Below are positions 25,951 to 35,845 of a stretch of 64,000 nucleotides of DNA, in pieces (the first letter of the stretch is position 1; every line of letters starts with the position of its first letter). The DNA is from CAYTLW01 sp964438735. Its GTDB lineage: Bacteria; Myxococcota_A; UBA9042. The notes beneath the pieces were generated by a model. That model saw only the letters and a list, made by a program, of their open reading frames with translations, was not told the origin of the DNA and ran no database searches. The stretch is taken from contig CAYTLW010000014.1 in NCBI GenBank assembly GCA_964438735.1, positions 1-64,000 of the forward strand, given 5' to 3'. A program made the translations under genes and the position numbers.

Positions 25951-26988
25951 CTATGGGGACGGCAACGCGGCCCCGATGCGCCGCAGCGAGGTGGGAATCC
26001 GGTAGTCGATGCCCATGTGGCCACCCTCGAATTCTTCGAGCGTGTACTCGATGCCATGGCTGGCCAGGCGACTGGCGAAGATGCGCTGCCCCACGTCCAG
26101 GTACCACTCGTCGCGGGTGCCGGCGTCCAGGTAGATGAGCCGCAGGCTGCGCAGGGCGTCCACATGGGCCTGGACCATGTTGACCGGATCGCAGGCCAGC
26201 CAGCGCTGCCAGACCCCATCGACGATCTCGCCCGTGTCCAGGTCGATGGGCAGGTCGGCGTGATAGATCGGCACGTCGGGATTGGGCGAATAGGCCTGCG
26301 CATAGGCGACGATCATCATCGCGCCGATGTCATCCGAACTACGTGAAGTGGTGCCGAAGAAGTGCTCGATGAACCCTTCCGGTCCGCCATGGGCGCGGAA
26401 GCGCTGAAAGGCCTTGCCCATGTCGGCCGGGCAGCACATGGGAAAGTAGCTGTCGCCGGCCGTGGAGCACATCAAGCCAAAGACCTCGGGATGGCGCATG
26501 GCCTGAATCATGGCGCCGTAGCCGCCTGAGCTCTTGCCGAATACGGCCCGGTGGTCCCGATCGGCGATGGTGCGGAAGCGGCGATCGACCGCCGGCACCA
26601 GCTCGCGCAGCAGGTAGTCCTCGTAGCGCCCGGTGGCCGGCGAGTTGCGGTACTGCGAGCCACCGAATCGGGTGAAGCAATCGGGGAAGGCGACGATCAT
26701 GGGCACGATGTGCTCCGGGTCGTCCGCCGGCAGAGACATCATGCGATCGAGGGCGTCCGGGAGCGGTTCGACCCAGGCGCGGCTGGCGCGGGCCTTCATC
26801 TCTCCCCAGCCGGTGTAGCCGGCCAGCAGCCAGGCCACGGGGAAGCGACGCTCCGGGTCGTCATCGTATTGCGGTGGCAGGTAGACCGGAAAACGACGGG
26901 TCGCCGGATCGCCGAGGGGATTGTCGCGCAGGACTTCGGATACAACGGTGATGTCGACCAGCTGATCGGGACGGGAAGGGGCTGGCAT
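25951..26988 (-). CDS. Putative esterase of the alpha/beta-hydrolase (esterase D/Fes-like) family
   Basis: The 345-residue product lacks a clear signal peptide. It resembles PF00756-type esterases: FPVYLPPQYDDDPERRFPV near the start, DCFTRFGGSQYRNS, and the nucleophile elbow GKSSGGYGA, where the first Ser after Lys would be catalytic in GxSxGG. Late acidic and histidine candidates are in DAGTRDEWYLDVG and EFEGGHMGIDYRIP, consistent with a Ser-Asp-His triad. Family members act on S-formylglutathione, siderophores, mycolates or feruloyl esters, so the substrate is open. GGAG precedes ATG 26988 by six bases. It is convergent with thiS. Confidence 0.87.
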   Translation of the reverse strand: MPAPSRPDQLVDITVVSEVLRDNPLGDPATRRFPVYLPPQYDDDPERRFPVAWLLAGYTGWGEMKARASRAWVEPLPDALDRMMSLPADDPEHIVPMIVAFPDCFTRFGGSQYRNSPATGRYEDYLLRELVPAVDRRFRTIADRDHRAVFGKSSGGYGAMIQAMRHPEVFGLMCSTAGDSYFPMCCPADMGKAFQRFRAHGGPEGFIEHFFGTTSRSSDDIGAMMIVAYAQAYSPNPDVPIYHADLPIDLDTGEIVDGVWQRWLACDPVNMVQAHVDALRSLRLIYLDAGTRDEWYLDVGQRIFASRLASHGIEYTLEEFEGGHMGIDYRIPTSLRRIGAALPSP

Positions 26989-27348
26989 ACGGCACTCCTG
27001 AGGCCTGCGGTGAGATGTGGCACGACCCCTGCACATTCAAGGGCAGGGTCGAATCGTTCGACCGCGCCCCTTGGTCGCCGTAACCATCGGAAACTACGGG
27101 GCGTTCTTTGAAAACGACCACCGCGTTCGCGGCCTGGAGGCGACCTTAATGCCCCCGTCCCGCTGGCGCAAGCTTCATCCAGATCCGTCGGTCCGCATAC
27201 TCGCTCGGACCGGTGCGCCCCACCATATGCGCAAGGAACCTGGAGGGTTGTCTGATTCCGCGCCGATCTGGGGCGGGCCGGACCCGCGTGGAGTAACGCT
27301 ACTCCGGTTGCAAACGACCGAGAGCGGCAAGGTGGTCGCGAGTGTGGG
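26989..27348. other. Divergent intergenic region between esterase and glycosyltransferase
   Basis: No gene is supported in these 360 bases. The most structured element is a perfect inverted repeat at 27290-27305 (separate entry), about 45 bases before the glycosyltransferase start. I see no convincing sigma-70 hexamer pair for either gene. Confidence 0.45.
27290..27305. repeat. Inverted repeat upstream of glycosyltransferase gene
   Basis: GGAGTA (27290-27295) and TACTCC (27300-27305) are perfect arms around ACGC. It could be an operator half-site pair or a small leader hairpin; no T-run follows, so a terminator is unlikely. Confidence 0.4.
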
Positions 27349-28785
27349 ATGAGTGACATGGCAGAACGAGCATTGCGCGTCTGCGACATCAACAACTTCT
27401 TCTCCGCTACAGGTGGCGGCGTGCGCCGCTATCACCTGGAGAAGTTGCGCCGTCTGGCCGGAGAGTCGGGCGTCGAGTATCACGTGATCGTGCCGAGCGA
27501 TCGCGAGCAGACCGAGCGCTACAACGGCGCCACGATCCACCATCTGCCAGCCACTGAGATCCTGGGCAGCGGCTATCGTTTCATGCTCAACCCCTTCCGC
27601 CTGCGCAGCCTGCTGCAGCGGATCCGCCCTGACGTCATCGAAGTCGGCAGCCCCTACGTGCTGCCCGACCTGGTTCGCGTGGCCGCCCGCGGCCTCGGCT
27701 GCCGCATGGTCGGCTTCTGGCATGCCCACTACCCGATCGCCTACTTCAGCCGCCCCCTGCGCCGTACCAGCGGCCTGCTGGCCAAGCTGGGCGAACGCAT
27801 CGGCTGGTGGTGGGCCCGCCGCACCTACGGTCGCTTCTCGGCCACCATGGCGGCGGCGAACTGCCTGCTGGATACGCTGCGCGATCGCGGTGTCGAGCAG
27901 GTGCGCTACACGCCCCTGGGCGTCGACCTGGAGATGTTCTCGCCGCGCCACCGCGACGACGAGCTGCGTCGCAGCTGGAACGCCGGCCCGGACGACGTGG
28001 TCATGGGCTTTCCCCATCGCTTCTGCGAGGAGAAGAATCTCAGCCCCCTGATCGCCGCCTACGAGCACATCCGGGCGACCACCGACCTCACGCCGCACCT
28101 GGTCTTCGCCGGCACCGGCCCGGGTCTGGAGCAGGTTCAGGAGCTGGTCGAGCGCTACCCCGAGGTTCACTACACCGGTTACCTGGAGCGACGTCAGGAC
28201 GTCGCCGCGATGATCGCCTCGTGCGACGTCGTCGCGGCCCTGTCACCCACCGAGACCTTCGGCTTGTCGGCCGCCGAGGCCATGGCCAGCGGCACCGCGC
28301 TGATCGGCTCCGACGAATTGAGCGTCGGTGAGATGCTGCGCGACAGCCGCTGCGGCATCGGCGTCAGCGATCGCGACAGCGCGGCCATCGCCGCGGCCTG
28401 GATCGAGCTGCTCAAGCCGGGCCGGGCGCGCCTGCTGGGCGCCCGCGGTCGGGCCTTCGCTGCCGTGCAGTTCAACTGGCAGCGGACTTTTGATCGCATC
28501 TTGCGAGTGTATCGCGAAGTGGTGCTGACCGACGGCGAGACCCTGCCGGCGCGACCGGCGCTGCCGGCACCACAGCGCGTGGCGGCGGCACCTGCGGGCT
28601 GGGGTGCCTCCATCGCCCGCCTGATCGAAGACGACATCGCGGCTTCGCAGCCTGCTCCCGCGCCTACGTTGGCGCGCGTGCAGCCGGCCAGACGACGCAC
28701 CGCACGGCTGGCGCTGGGCGCCCTCGCCGTGGCCGGGGCCGCTGGATCCGCCGGCAAAACTGGCGTGACCAGCAGAAGTGCGTAG
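27349..28785 (+). CDS. Glycosyltransferase family 4 with low-complexity C-terminal tail
   Basis: Of 478 residues, the first 390 or so form a GT-B glycosyltransferase: VCDINNFFSATGGGVRRYHL gives the N-terminal Gly-rich loop, then VGFWHAHYP and YTPLGVDLEMFSP. The donor-binding domain has LVFAGTGPGLEQ and SPTETFGLSAAEAMASGTALIG, with the EX7E motif. GVRRY at the start resembles GT4 enzymes acting on lipid or inositol acceptors, but the acceptor is not deducible. The last 80 residues are Ala/Pro-rich and end in a weakly hydrophobic stretch (LALGALAVAGAAGSAG), perhaps membrane-associated. ATG 27349 or 27358 could start it; neither has a strong ribosome-binding site. It is not coupled to the other glycan operon. 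Confidence 0.9.
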   Translation: MSDMAERALRVCDINNFFSATGGGVRRYHLEKLRRLAGESGVEYHVIVPSDREQTERYNGATIHHLPATEILGSGYRFMLNPFRLRSLLQRIRPDVIEVGSPYVLPDLVRVAARGLGCRMVGFWHAHYPIAYFSRPLRRTSGLLAKLGERIGWWWARRTYGRFSATMAAANCLLDTLRDRGVEQVRYTPLGVDLEMFSPRHRDDELRRSWNAGPDDVVMGFPHRFCEEKNLSPLIAAYEHIRATTDLTPHLVFAGTGPGLEQVQELVERYPEVHYTGYLERRQDVAAMIASCDVVAALSPTETFGLSAAEAMASGTALIGSDELSVGEMLRDSRCGIGVSDRDSAAIAAAWIELLKPGRARLLGARGRAFAAVQFNWQRTFDRILRVYREVVLTDGETLPARPALPAPQRVAAAPAGWGASIARLIEDDIAASQPAPAPTLARVQPARRRTARLALGALAVAGAAGSAGKTGVTSRSA

Positions 28786-28946
28786 AACATAGGGACCATC
28801 GGTTCGTTCGGACCCGCCCCGGCGTGGCGGGCAACCGGCTGCATGGGTTGAAAAATCGAGTGGTAAGGGCCGGTCGCACGAGGCGGCAGGTCCGATCCAA
28901 ATGGAAATGGTTTGCGGCCCCTGACAGGGCCAACAGGAGAAGGACC

Positions 28947-29528
28947 ATGAAGAAGTACTGGTGGCTCAGCGCCATCCTGGCCGTCGCCCTGGCGGCCGGC
29001 TGTGCGGACGAAGCAGATGACACACCGGCGACGGGCAACGACGCCGGCTCCACCGACACCGGCGCCAAGGACGACGCGGCCACGGGCGCCGACACCACGG
29101 CAGCCGCCGACACGGGCGGCCCCGCCTGCCTGTCTGCGCCCTACACGCCGACCTCAGTCGAGAAGGACTACTACGGCAAGGGTTGCTCCGAGCCGGCCGA
29201 CCTCGGCTACCTGCAGGAGCTGGCCAAGGACACCACCAAGGGCGACGCCCTGCGCAAGGCGATCACCGACTGCCTGCTCGCCAAGGGCTGCAGCGGCAAG
29301 GCCAGCCAGAAGGAGAAGGAGACCTGCACCAAGGACTGCATCCTCAAGGATGCGCCCAAGGGCATCGGCGACTCCTGCGCGCTCTGCTACGCCATCAACG
29401 GCGTCTGCGGCTTCGACAAGTGCGTCGCCAAGTGCGCGGTGGACTCCGGCTCCCAGGGCTGCAAGGACTGCCTCGCATGCAACTGCGATCCGATCCTGCA
29501 GGCCTGCCAGCAGCTGCCGCAGCAGTAG
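28947..29528 (+). CDS. Cysteine-rich lipoprotein of unknown function
   Basis: The 193-residue product starts MKKYWWLSAILAVALAAGC, a textbook lipoprotein signal with Cys at residue 19. An Ala/Asp/Thr-rich spacer to residue 58 is followed by a domain with about 16 cysteines in the second half (CLLAKGC, CTKDC, SCALCYAINGVC, CVAKCAVD, CKDCLACNC). I do not recognise a named family. GGAGAAGGACC gives a good ribosome-binding site before the ATG at 28947. The gene stands alone: it is followed by a strong terminator at 29577-29616. Envelope location is predicted. Confidence 0.85.
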   Translation: MKKYWWLSAILAVALAAGCADEADDTPATGNDAGSTDTGAKDDAATGADTTAAADTGGPACLSAPYTPTSVEKDYYGKGCSEPADLGYLQELAKDTTKGDALRKAITDCLLAKGCSGKASQKEKETCTKDCILKDAPKGIGDSCALCYAINGVCGFDKCVAKCAVDSGSQGCKDCLACNCDPILQACQQLPQQ

Positions 29529-29576
29529 ATCGTCGACGACGGATCTGTCGATTCGTTCGGACAAGTTGAACCAGCG

Positions 29577-29616
29577 GGGGCCGTCCCGGGCGACTGGGGC
29601 GGCCCCTCGCCGTTTT
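29577..29616 (+). terminator. Rho-independent terminator after the Cys-rich lipoprotein
   Basis: A 13-base-pair stem (29577-29589 with 29594-29606, two G-U pairs) closes a GCGA loop and is followed by TCGCCGTTTT. It separates this transcript from the FadL-like gene. Confidence 0.8.
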
Positions 29617-29695
29617 GACTTTGCCGGTGGCCGGCCCTGTGGCACACTGCGCCGCGCTCTCAAGCAATCCGCACAGAACAACCGAGGAGATGGGC

Positions 29696-31030
29696 ATGCA
29701 CGCCAGGAAGATCATTGCGATGACCGCCGCTTTTGTCGGCATGATGGCCACCGGACTCGACGCCCGGGCGGGCAGCATCGAGTACCTGACCAACCTGAGC
29801 GCGGACTACATCCGCACCTTCAGTCGCAACGCCGTCACCGACGGGGTCGATGCGGCGGTCTACAACCCCGCCGGCGCCGCGTGGCTGAAGAAGGACGGCT
29901 TCTACCTGGGCCTCAGCACCCAGAGCCTGTTCGGCGAGTACTCCATCGAAGACGATGGCGTGAAGTACCCCGCCGACATCATGGTGCCGCTCGTTCCATC
30001 GCTGCACTTCGCCTGGAAGTCCGGCAATCTGGGCGTCGTGGGCGCGTTCACCGTGCCGGCCGGCGGCGGCTCGCTGGTGTACGAAAAGGGCGTGCCCTAC
30101 CTCAAGCCTCTGGCCGCCTTCGCGGTCGACGACAAAGGCAACGCCAAGACCGGCACACCGCCGACCAATGGCGAGTTCTCCGGCGCCACGATCTTCTATG
30201 GCGGCACCGTCGGCCTGGCGTATCGCTACAAGATCTTCTCCCTGTCACTGGGCGGCCGACTGGTTCTGGCGACCAAGAAGATCGCCGGCCAGGCCACCTA
30301 CGACGACGTCACCGCCGAGCTGGACGCCGAGAAGTCGGCCATGGGCTTCGGCGGCATCATCGGTCTGCACATCCAGCCCATGAAGGAGCTCAACATCGGC
30401 CTGCGCTACGAGCTCGAGACCCCGCTGGAGCTGGAGACCAAGTCCACCTCCGCCGGCCTGGGCGACATGGCCAACTGGAAGGACAAGGCCCTGGAGTCCT
30501 TCGCCGACGGGGCCAAGGAAGAGCGCCCCCTGCCGGCGACCCTGGGCGCGGGCGTGGCTGTGGGTCCGTTCAAGGGCCTGACCTTGAGCGCCAGCTTCCA
30601 CTACTACTTCATCAAGGATGCGGACGCCTCCGACGACAAGGCCGGCGCGCCGGGCAGCGGCCTGGGCGGCTTCGTGCGGGGCTACGACGACGACTACGAC
30701 AACGGCTGGGATCTTGGCATCAGCGCCGAGTATCAGGTCAACAAGGAGCTGCTGATCAGCGCCGGCTACATCCGCGCCAAGATCGGTGGCAACAAGAATA
30801 CCTATGGTGACTTCGAGTACGTGCCGGACTCGAACTCCATCGGCGGCGGCGCTCGCTACGAGTTCATGACCGATCTCTTCCTGACCCTGGGATTCTCGCG
30901 TTCGTTCTACGACGAGGCCACCAACGATCCGATCACCGCGCCGGGCTTGGAGGCGCTGCTGGCGCCCAACGGCGAGACCTTCCGTAAGCGCATCTACGAC
31001 CTTGCCCTCGGCGCGCAGTACAAGTTCTGA
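29696..31030 (+). CDS. FadL/OmpP1-family outer-membrane transport protein
   Basis: This 444-residue protein has a signal peptide (cleavage after DARA, near residue 23). The mature start GSIEYLTNLSADYIRTFSRN is followed by AVTDGVDAAVYNPAGAAWL, the conserved N-terminal NPAG hatch region of FadL proteins. Alternating amphipathic strands continue to a C-terminal strand ending in YKF with a terminal Phe, as for barrels inserted by BamA. FadL-type porins admit hydrophobic compounds such as fatty acids or aromatics. GAGGAG lies six bases before ATG 29696; an ATG six bases earlier is less well placed. The gene is flanked by terminators or tRNAs, so it is probably monocistronic. Confidence 0.92.
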   Translation: MHARKIIAMTAAFVGMMATGLDARAGSIEYLTNLSADYIRTFSRNAVTDGVDAAVYNPAGAAWLKKDGFYLGLSTQSLFGEYSIEDDGVKYPADIMVPLVPSLHFAWKSGNLGVVGAFTVPAGGGSLVYEKGVPYLKPLAAFAVDDKGNAKTGTPPTNGEFSGATIFYGGTVGLAYRYKIFSLSLGGRLVLATKKIAGQATYDDVTAELDAEKSAMGFGGIIGLHIQPMKELNIGLRYELETPLELETKSTSAGLGDMANWKDKALESFADGAKEERPLPATLGAGVAVGPFKGLTLSASFHYYFIKDADASDDKAGAPGSGLGGFVRGYDDDYDNGWDLGISAEYQVNKELLISAGYIRAKIGGNKNTYGDFEYVPDSNSIGGGARYEFMTDLFLTLGFSRSFYDEATNDPITAPGLEALLAPNGETFRKRIYDLALGAQYKF

Positions 31031-31081
31031 TCGGTCGTTCCCACGAGCCAATAAGGCCGTGCAGTCGCCGGGCTGCAAGCC

Positions 31082-31110
31082 TTGACACACCGGATGCCCT
31101 GCCGCATTCT
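31082..31110 (+). promoter_or_regulatory. Promoter candidate for the tRNA-Phe gene
   Basis: TTGACA (31082-31087), a 17-base spacer and CATTCT (31105-31110) place a transcription start about 25 bases before the tRNA. The -35 is perfect and the -10 is poor. Confidence 0.4.
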
Positions 31111-31140
31111 TCGCGCCCCGCATCGACCTGTCGGTGCGTC

Positions 31141-31213
31141 GCCCAGGTAGCTCAGTTGGTAGAGCAGGGGACTGAAAATCCCCGTGTCGGCGGTTCAAAT
31201 CCGTCCCTGGGCA
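31141..31213 (+). tRNA. tRNA-Phe (GAA)
   Basis: A 73-base cloverleaf: acceptor stem GCCCAGG (31141-31147) pairs with CCTGGGC (31206-31212), discriminator A31213. The anticodon arm is GGGGA-CTGAAAA-TCCCC, giving anticodon GAA, and the T loop is TTCAAAT. The 3' CCA is not encoded. Confidence 0.97.
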
Positions 31214-31311
31214 CTGACTTCGAGGTTCATCGGAGGTCGCCGATGCACACCGCCCGCTGGCGGAAGTTCGAAGTTCCTGCCAAGGCGCGCGGCGCGCGCG
31301 CCGAAGAAGAT

Positions 31312-31384
31312 GGGGCTGTAGCTCAGCTGGGAGAGCGCTGCGTTCGCAACGCAGAGGTCAGGGGTTCGATCCCCCTCAGCTCCA
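31312..31384 (+). tRNA. tRNA-Ala (CGC)
   Basis: A 73-base cloverleaf: GGGGCTG (31312-31318) pairs with CAGCTCC (31377-31383) with one G-U pair, discriminator A31384. The anticodon arm CTGCG-TTCGCAA-CGCAG gives anticodon CGC for Ala codon GCG. The T loop is TTCGATC. CCA is not encoded. It lies 98 bases after tRNA-Phe and likely shares its transcript. Confidence 0.97.
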
Positions 31385-31390
31385 CCTGGT

Positions 31391-31435
31391 AGGGGGCCAT
31401 TCGGCGACCAAGCGAATGGCTCCCTCTATGTTTTT
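31391..31435 (+). terminator. Rho-independent terminator after the tRNA pair
   Basis: A 13-base-pair stem (31391-31403 with 31413-31425, one G-U pair) with a 9-base loop is followed by CTATGTTTTT. This is a classical intrinsic terminator ending the tRNA operon. Confidence 0.88.
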
Positions 31436-31485
31436 GGTCGCGAGGCAGCCCAACGTGGGCCGGTCGACGCGTACCGGGGGTGCCC

Positions 31486-32943
<1,458 letters not shown>

Positions 32944-32981
32944 CGACCCCTGGCGATCCGTTGGCTTTGTGCACAATCGCC

Positions 32982-32996
32982 GTTGATTAATTCAAC
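32982..32996. repeat. Inverted repeat with an extra half-site upstream of the acidic exported protein
   Basis: GTTGA (32982-32986) and TCAAC (32992-32996) flank TTAAT, in an AT-rich patch unusual for this window. A third GTTGA copy is at 33005-33009. The array lies about 190 bases before the ATG at 33189 and could be an operator. Confidence 0.35.
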
Positions 32997-33188
32997 ACCG
33001 CACTGTTGAACGAGCCCGCCAAGCCGGCGCGGACAGCGTCGAAAATCGTCTATTTTCATTCTTTGTTACAGGCTGTTGTGAGTTTCTTTCCAGCGTGGCA
33101 CGGGGGCTGGCATGGAACCTGCTCTATAGCCGGTCGAAGCCGACGCCCATCACAGGGAACCGTTCGGCGCCACGGCAAGGAGAACACC

Positions 33189-34481
33189 ATGAAGACCCCC
33201 CTCGCGATCGCAGCAGCAGCCCTGCTCGCGCTGACCACCTGGACCACGGACGCCGCGGCGCTCGACTTCTGCCCCGACGGCGGCGGCTGCAAGTCCGGCG
33301 ACGTATGCCACGGCGGCCTCTGCCTGCCAGCGGGCCTGATCTGCACCAGCGATGCCGGTTGCGCCAGCTACGAGAAGTGCGACTTCAGCTGCCCCCATGG
33401 TGGCGGCATCAACGTCACCTCCGTCGACGTGCCGCCGAGCTCGGGCAGCTCCGAGCCGGCCGAGCAGGGTGGCGGCTCCGACGGCGAGGATTCCTCCAGC
33501 TTCAAGGCCGAGGACGACAAGGACGACAGCAACGACAAGGAGCAGTCGGACCCGCCCGAGGGCAACGCCAAGAAGAAGCCCGGCTCGGGCGCCCCCGCTC
33601 AGCCACCGCAGAATACCTGCCCCAAGGCCAAGGGCGTCTGCGTGGCCGTGCCGGCCAAGACCAAGGCCAGCGCCGCGTGCAAGTCCTTCTGCGCCGCGGT
33701 CACCAAGTGCAGCTTCGGCAGCAAGACCGGCAAGGCGGTCTCCGGCAGTGGCAGCTCCACGCCCGGCAAGGCGCCCAAGCCCACCACGCCCGCCAAGGAG
33801 CCCCAGGAAGATGACAAGGGCGACCAGGACAGCGGCGGCAGCGACTTCGCGCCCTCTGATGGCGACAGCGATGACGAGCCCTCTGGCGGCAGCGACGGTT
33901 CCGACGGTGACGAGGGCGCACCCGCGCCCCCCGACGAGCCCGACGATGACGAAGAAGGCCCGAATACCGAGCCGCCTGGTGACAAGGACAACTCCGGTAA
34001 GAAGGCCCCGCCGAAGGATGAGCTCAACGTCGAGATCGACGCTTCCGGCTGCGAGTTCGCCTGCGCCCTCTGGGAGAACAAGAAGATCGCCGTGACGGAG
34101 ACCGCCGCCGCGATGCAGTGCCTGGACAAGAACAAGGCCATGACCTGCGATGACCTGGGCAAGGCGTGTGAGTCCGAAGCCGAGGCGCTCGAGAAGGCGC
34201 TGGACAAGGACGACAGCTGGAAGCTGGCCATGGGCGGTGGCTGGGGCGCCTCCGCGCTGACCAAGTCCTCGAGCGACGACAACTCGGGCAACCCCGAGTC
34301 GCCCAATGCGGCCGGCACAGGCGGCGACGGCCAGGCCGAACTGGGTGCCCCGGCGCACAACCTCGGCAGCTCCGGCGGCTGCACGGCCAGCGCTTCGCCA
34401 ATGGGCAACAGCGGCGGCGCGGCCTTCATCATCTTCCTCCTCGCTGGCGCCCTGATGCTCCGTCGTCGACTGACGGCGTGA
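33189..34481 (+). CDS. Acidic Cys-containing exported protein with MYXO-CTERM-like anchor
   Basis: The 430-residue protein has a signal peptide (cleavage near DAAA, residue 24) and a short Cys-rich segment (CPDGGGCKSGDVCHGGLC). Two long Ser/Asp/Glu/Gly/Pro-rich low-complexity stretches alternate with two small Cys-containing domains (CPKAKGVCVAV to CSFG; CEFACALWENKKI to CESEAEAL). The C-terminus is a Cys-bearing SSGGCTAS motif, then a hydrophobic helix (AAFIIFLLAGALML) and RRRLTA, the layout of the MYXO-CTERM sorting signal. It is therefore probably processed and displayed at the surface. AAGGAG lies six bases before the ATG. A strong terminator follows at 34549-34589. Function not recognised. 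Confidence 0.83.
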   Translation: MKTPLAIAAAALLALTTWTTDAAALDFCPDGGGCKSGDVCHGGLCLPAGLICTSDAGCASYEKCDFSCPHGGGINVTSVDVPPSSGSSEPAEQGGGSDGEDSSSFKAEDDKDDSNDKEQSDPPEGNAKKKPGSGAPAQPPQNTCPKAKGVCVAVPAKTKASAACKSFCAAVTKCSFGSKTGKAVSGSGSSTPGKAPKPTTPAKEPQEDDKGDQDSGGSDFAPSDGDSDDEPSGGSDGSDGDEGAPAPPDEPDDDEEGPNTEPPGDKDNSGKKAPPKDELNVEIDASGCEFACALWENKKIAVTETAAAMQCLDKNKAMTCDDLGKACESEAEALEKALDKDDSWKLAMGGGWGASALTKSSSDDNSGNPESPNAAGTGGDGQAELGAPAHNLGSSGGCTASASPMGNSGGAAFIIFLLAGALMLRRRLTA

Positions 34482-34548
34482 CGGGTTGATCCCCCGCAGC
34501 GGTCGTTTCGTCTCCACTGCAGCAACAGGAAGGAAACGAAACGAGAGA

Positions 34549-34589
34549 CCGGCCGGGCAGCTGCTGTGCTGCCCGGCCGGGATGTTTTT
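34549..34589 (+). terminator. Rho-independent terminator after the acidic surface protein
   Basis: A perfect 12-base-pair stem, 34549-34560 with 34569-34580, encloses an 8-base loop and is followed by GATGTTTTT. It lies between convergent genes and is oriented for the plus-strand gene. Confidence 0.9.
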
Positions 34590-34605
34590 GGTTGGGGGCC
34601 GGGGC

Positions 34606-35739
34606 TCAGCCCGGCGGTTCGGCCGCGGCTCCGGCGAGTTGGCCGCAGGCGGCGCCGATGTCCTGGCCTTTGGATTCGCGCAGGCTGATGGAGGCGCCCG
34701 CCGAAGCGACGGCGCGGGCGAAGCGGTCTACCACCTCGCGGGCGGGCCGGCTGTAGGGCGCGCCAGGCCAGGCGTTGAATGGGATCGCGTTGACGTGCGC
34801 GTCCAGGCGGCGGGCGATGGCCGCCAGACGACCCGCGTCGTCCAGGCTGTCGTTGACCCCGTCCAGCAACGCGTACTCCAGCGTCAACTTGCGGCTGCCG
34901 CGCTCGGGCAGGTCGGCCAGAGCGGCGATCATGCGCTCGATGGTCACGCCACGGCCGACTGGCATCAGGCGACGTCGGGTCTCTTCATCGGTCGCTGTCA
35001 GCGACCAGGCCAGGTTCACCGCCGGGTGTGCCGCCGCCAGGTCGGGCAGCCGCTTGGCCAGCCCGGCGGTCGACACGGTGATGCGCCTCGGCGAGAAGCC
35101 GTAGCCGTTCGGATCGGTCAGGATCGACAGCGCATCGATCACCGCCGCCGCGTTGTCCAACGGCTCGCCCATGCCCATGAAGACCAGATTGTGCGGTCGC
35201 GCCGCCAACGGGCCGCGCTCGCCGCCGGAGACACCGCCCCGAACCGCGCCGTCAGCCGCCAGCAGGCGGCAGGCGATGGCCACCTGCTCGACGATCTCGG
35301 CCGCGCTCAGATCCGCACGCGTGGGAATCTTCGCGGTGGCGCAGAAGTCGCAACCCATGCGGCAGCCCACCTGCGAGGACAGACATTGGGTGATGCGCCC
35401 GCCGCCCATGGGCATGATCACGGTCTCGATCGCCGTTCCGCTGATGGTGCCCAGCACCAGTTTTCGTGAGCCATCCAGGGCCGAACGGGCGTCGCGGAGA
35501 ACGGGCAGCGCTGGCAGCGGTGCGCTCCGCTGCAGCCGGGCCCGCAGCGCCTTGCCCAGGTCGGTCATGGCCGCCCAGTCGCGCTCCATGCGAACGTGCA
35601 ACCAGCGAAAGAGCTGATCGGCGCGAAACGCTCGCTCGCCGGCGCTGAGCAGCAACTCGCGCAGGCGCTGCCGCGGCAAGGAGGCGAGGTCGGCGTCGAA
35701 GAGCGGATCGTCGGGCGGGGGTTGGGGGGCGTCGGCCAT
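34606..35739 (-). CDS. rlmN: Dual-specificity rRNA/tRNA adenine-C2 methyltransferase RlmN
   Basis: The 377-residue product is a radical-SAM RNA methyltransferase. The 4Fe-4S cluster motif is Cys126-x3-Cys130-x2-Cys133 (CRMGCDFC), preceded by CLSSQVG. HNLVFMGMGEPLDN and RRITVSTAGLA are family signatures, and ESKGQDIGAACGQL near the end supplies the second catalytic cysteine (about residue 365). RlmN makes m2A2503 in 23S rRNA and m2A37 in some tRNAs. The usual SLHA motif is SLTA here. The ATG at 35739 is the first in frame. Convergent with the preceding gene; the downstream terminator at 34549-34589 lies beyond its stop. Confidence 0.96.
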   Translation of the reverse strand: MADAPQPPPDDPLFDADLASLPRQRLRELLLSAGERAFRADQLFRWLHVRMERDWAAMTDLGKALRARLQRSAPLPALPVLRDARSALDGSRKLVLGTISGTAIETVIMPMGGGRITQCLSSQVGCRMGCDFCATAKIPTRADLSAAEIVEQVAIACRLLAADGAVRGGVSGGERGPLAARPHNLVFMGMGEPLDNAAAVIDALSILTDPNGYGFSPRRITVSTAGLAKRLPDLAAAHPAVNLAWSLTATDEETRRRLMPVGRGVTIERMIAALADLPERGSRKLTLEYALLDGVNDSLDDAGRLAAIARRLDAHVNAIPFNAWPGAPYSRPAREVVDRFARAVASAGASISLRESKGQDIGAACGQLAGAAAEPPG

Positions 35740-35845
35740 GGGCGCGCAGGGTAGCCGACGACCGGCCGCCGGTCACCTCGGCGGTCGGCCACGGCGGGGC
35801 TGTCTGTCGTTTGACCGCCCCCCACCTTTGCGGCACGCTCGCTCC

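Noticed and set aside
31214..31311. Additional tRNA or small RNA between the two tRNA genes
   Set aside because: The spacer has a GC alternating stretch but no cloverleaf, promoter or terminator.
33096..33112. Sigma-54-like promoter (TGGCAC...TGGCA) before the acidic exported protein
   Set aside because: The GG and GC doublets are separated by 11 bases, not the strict 10, and the -12 element is TGGCA, not TTGCA.
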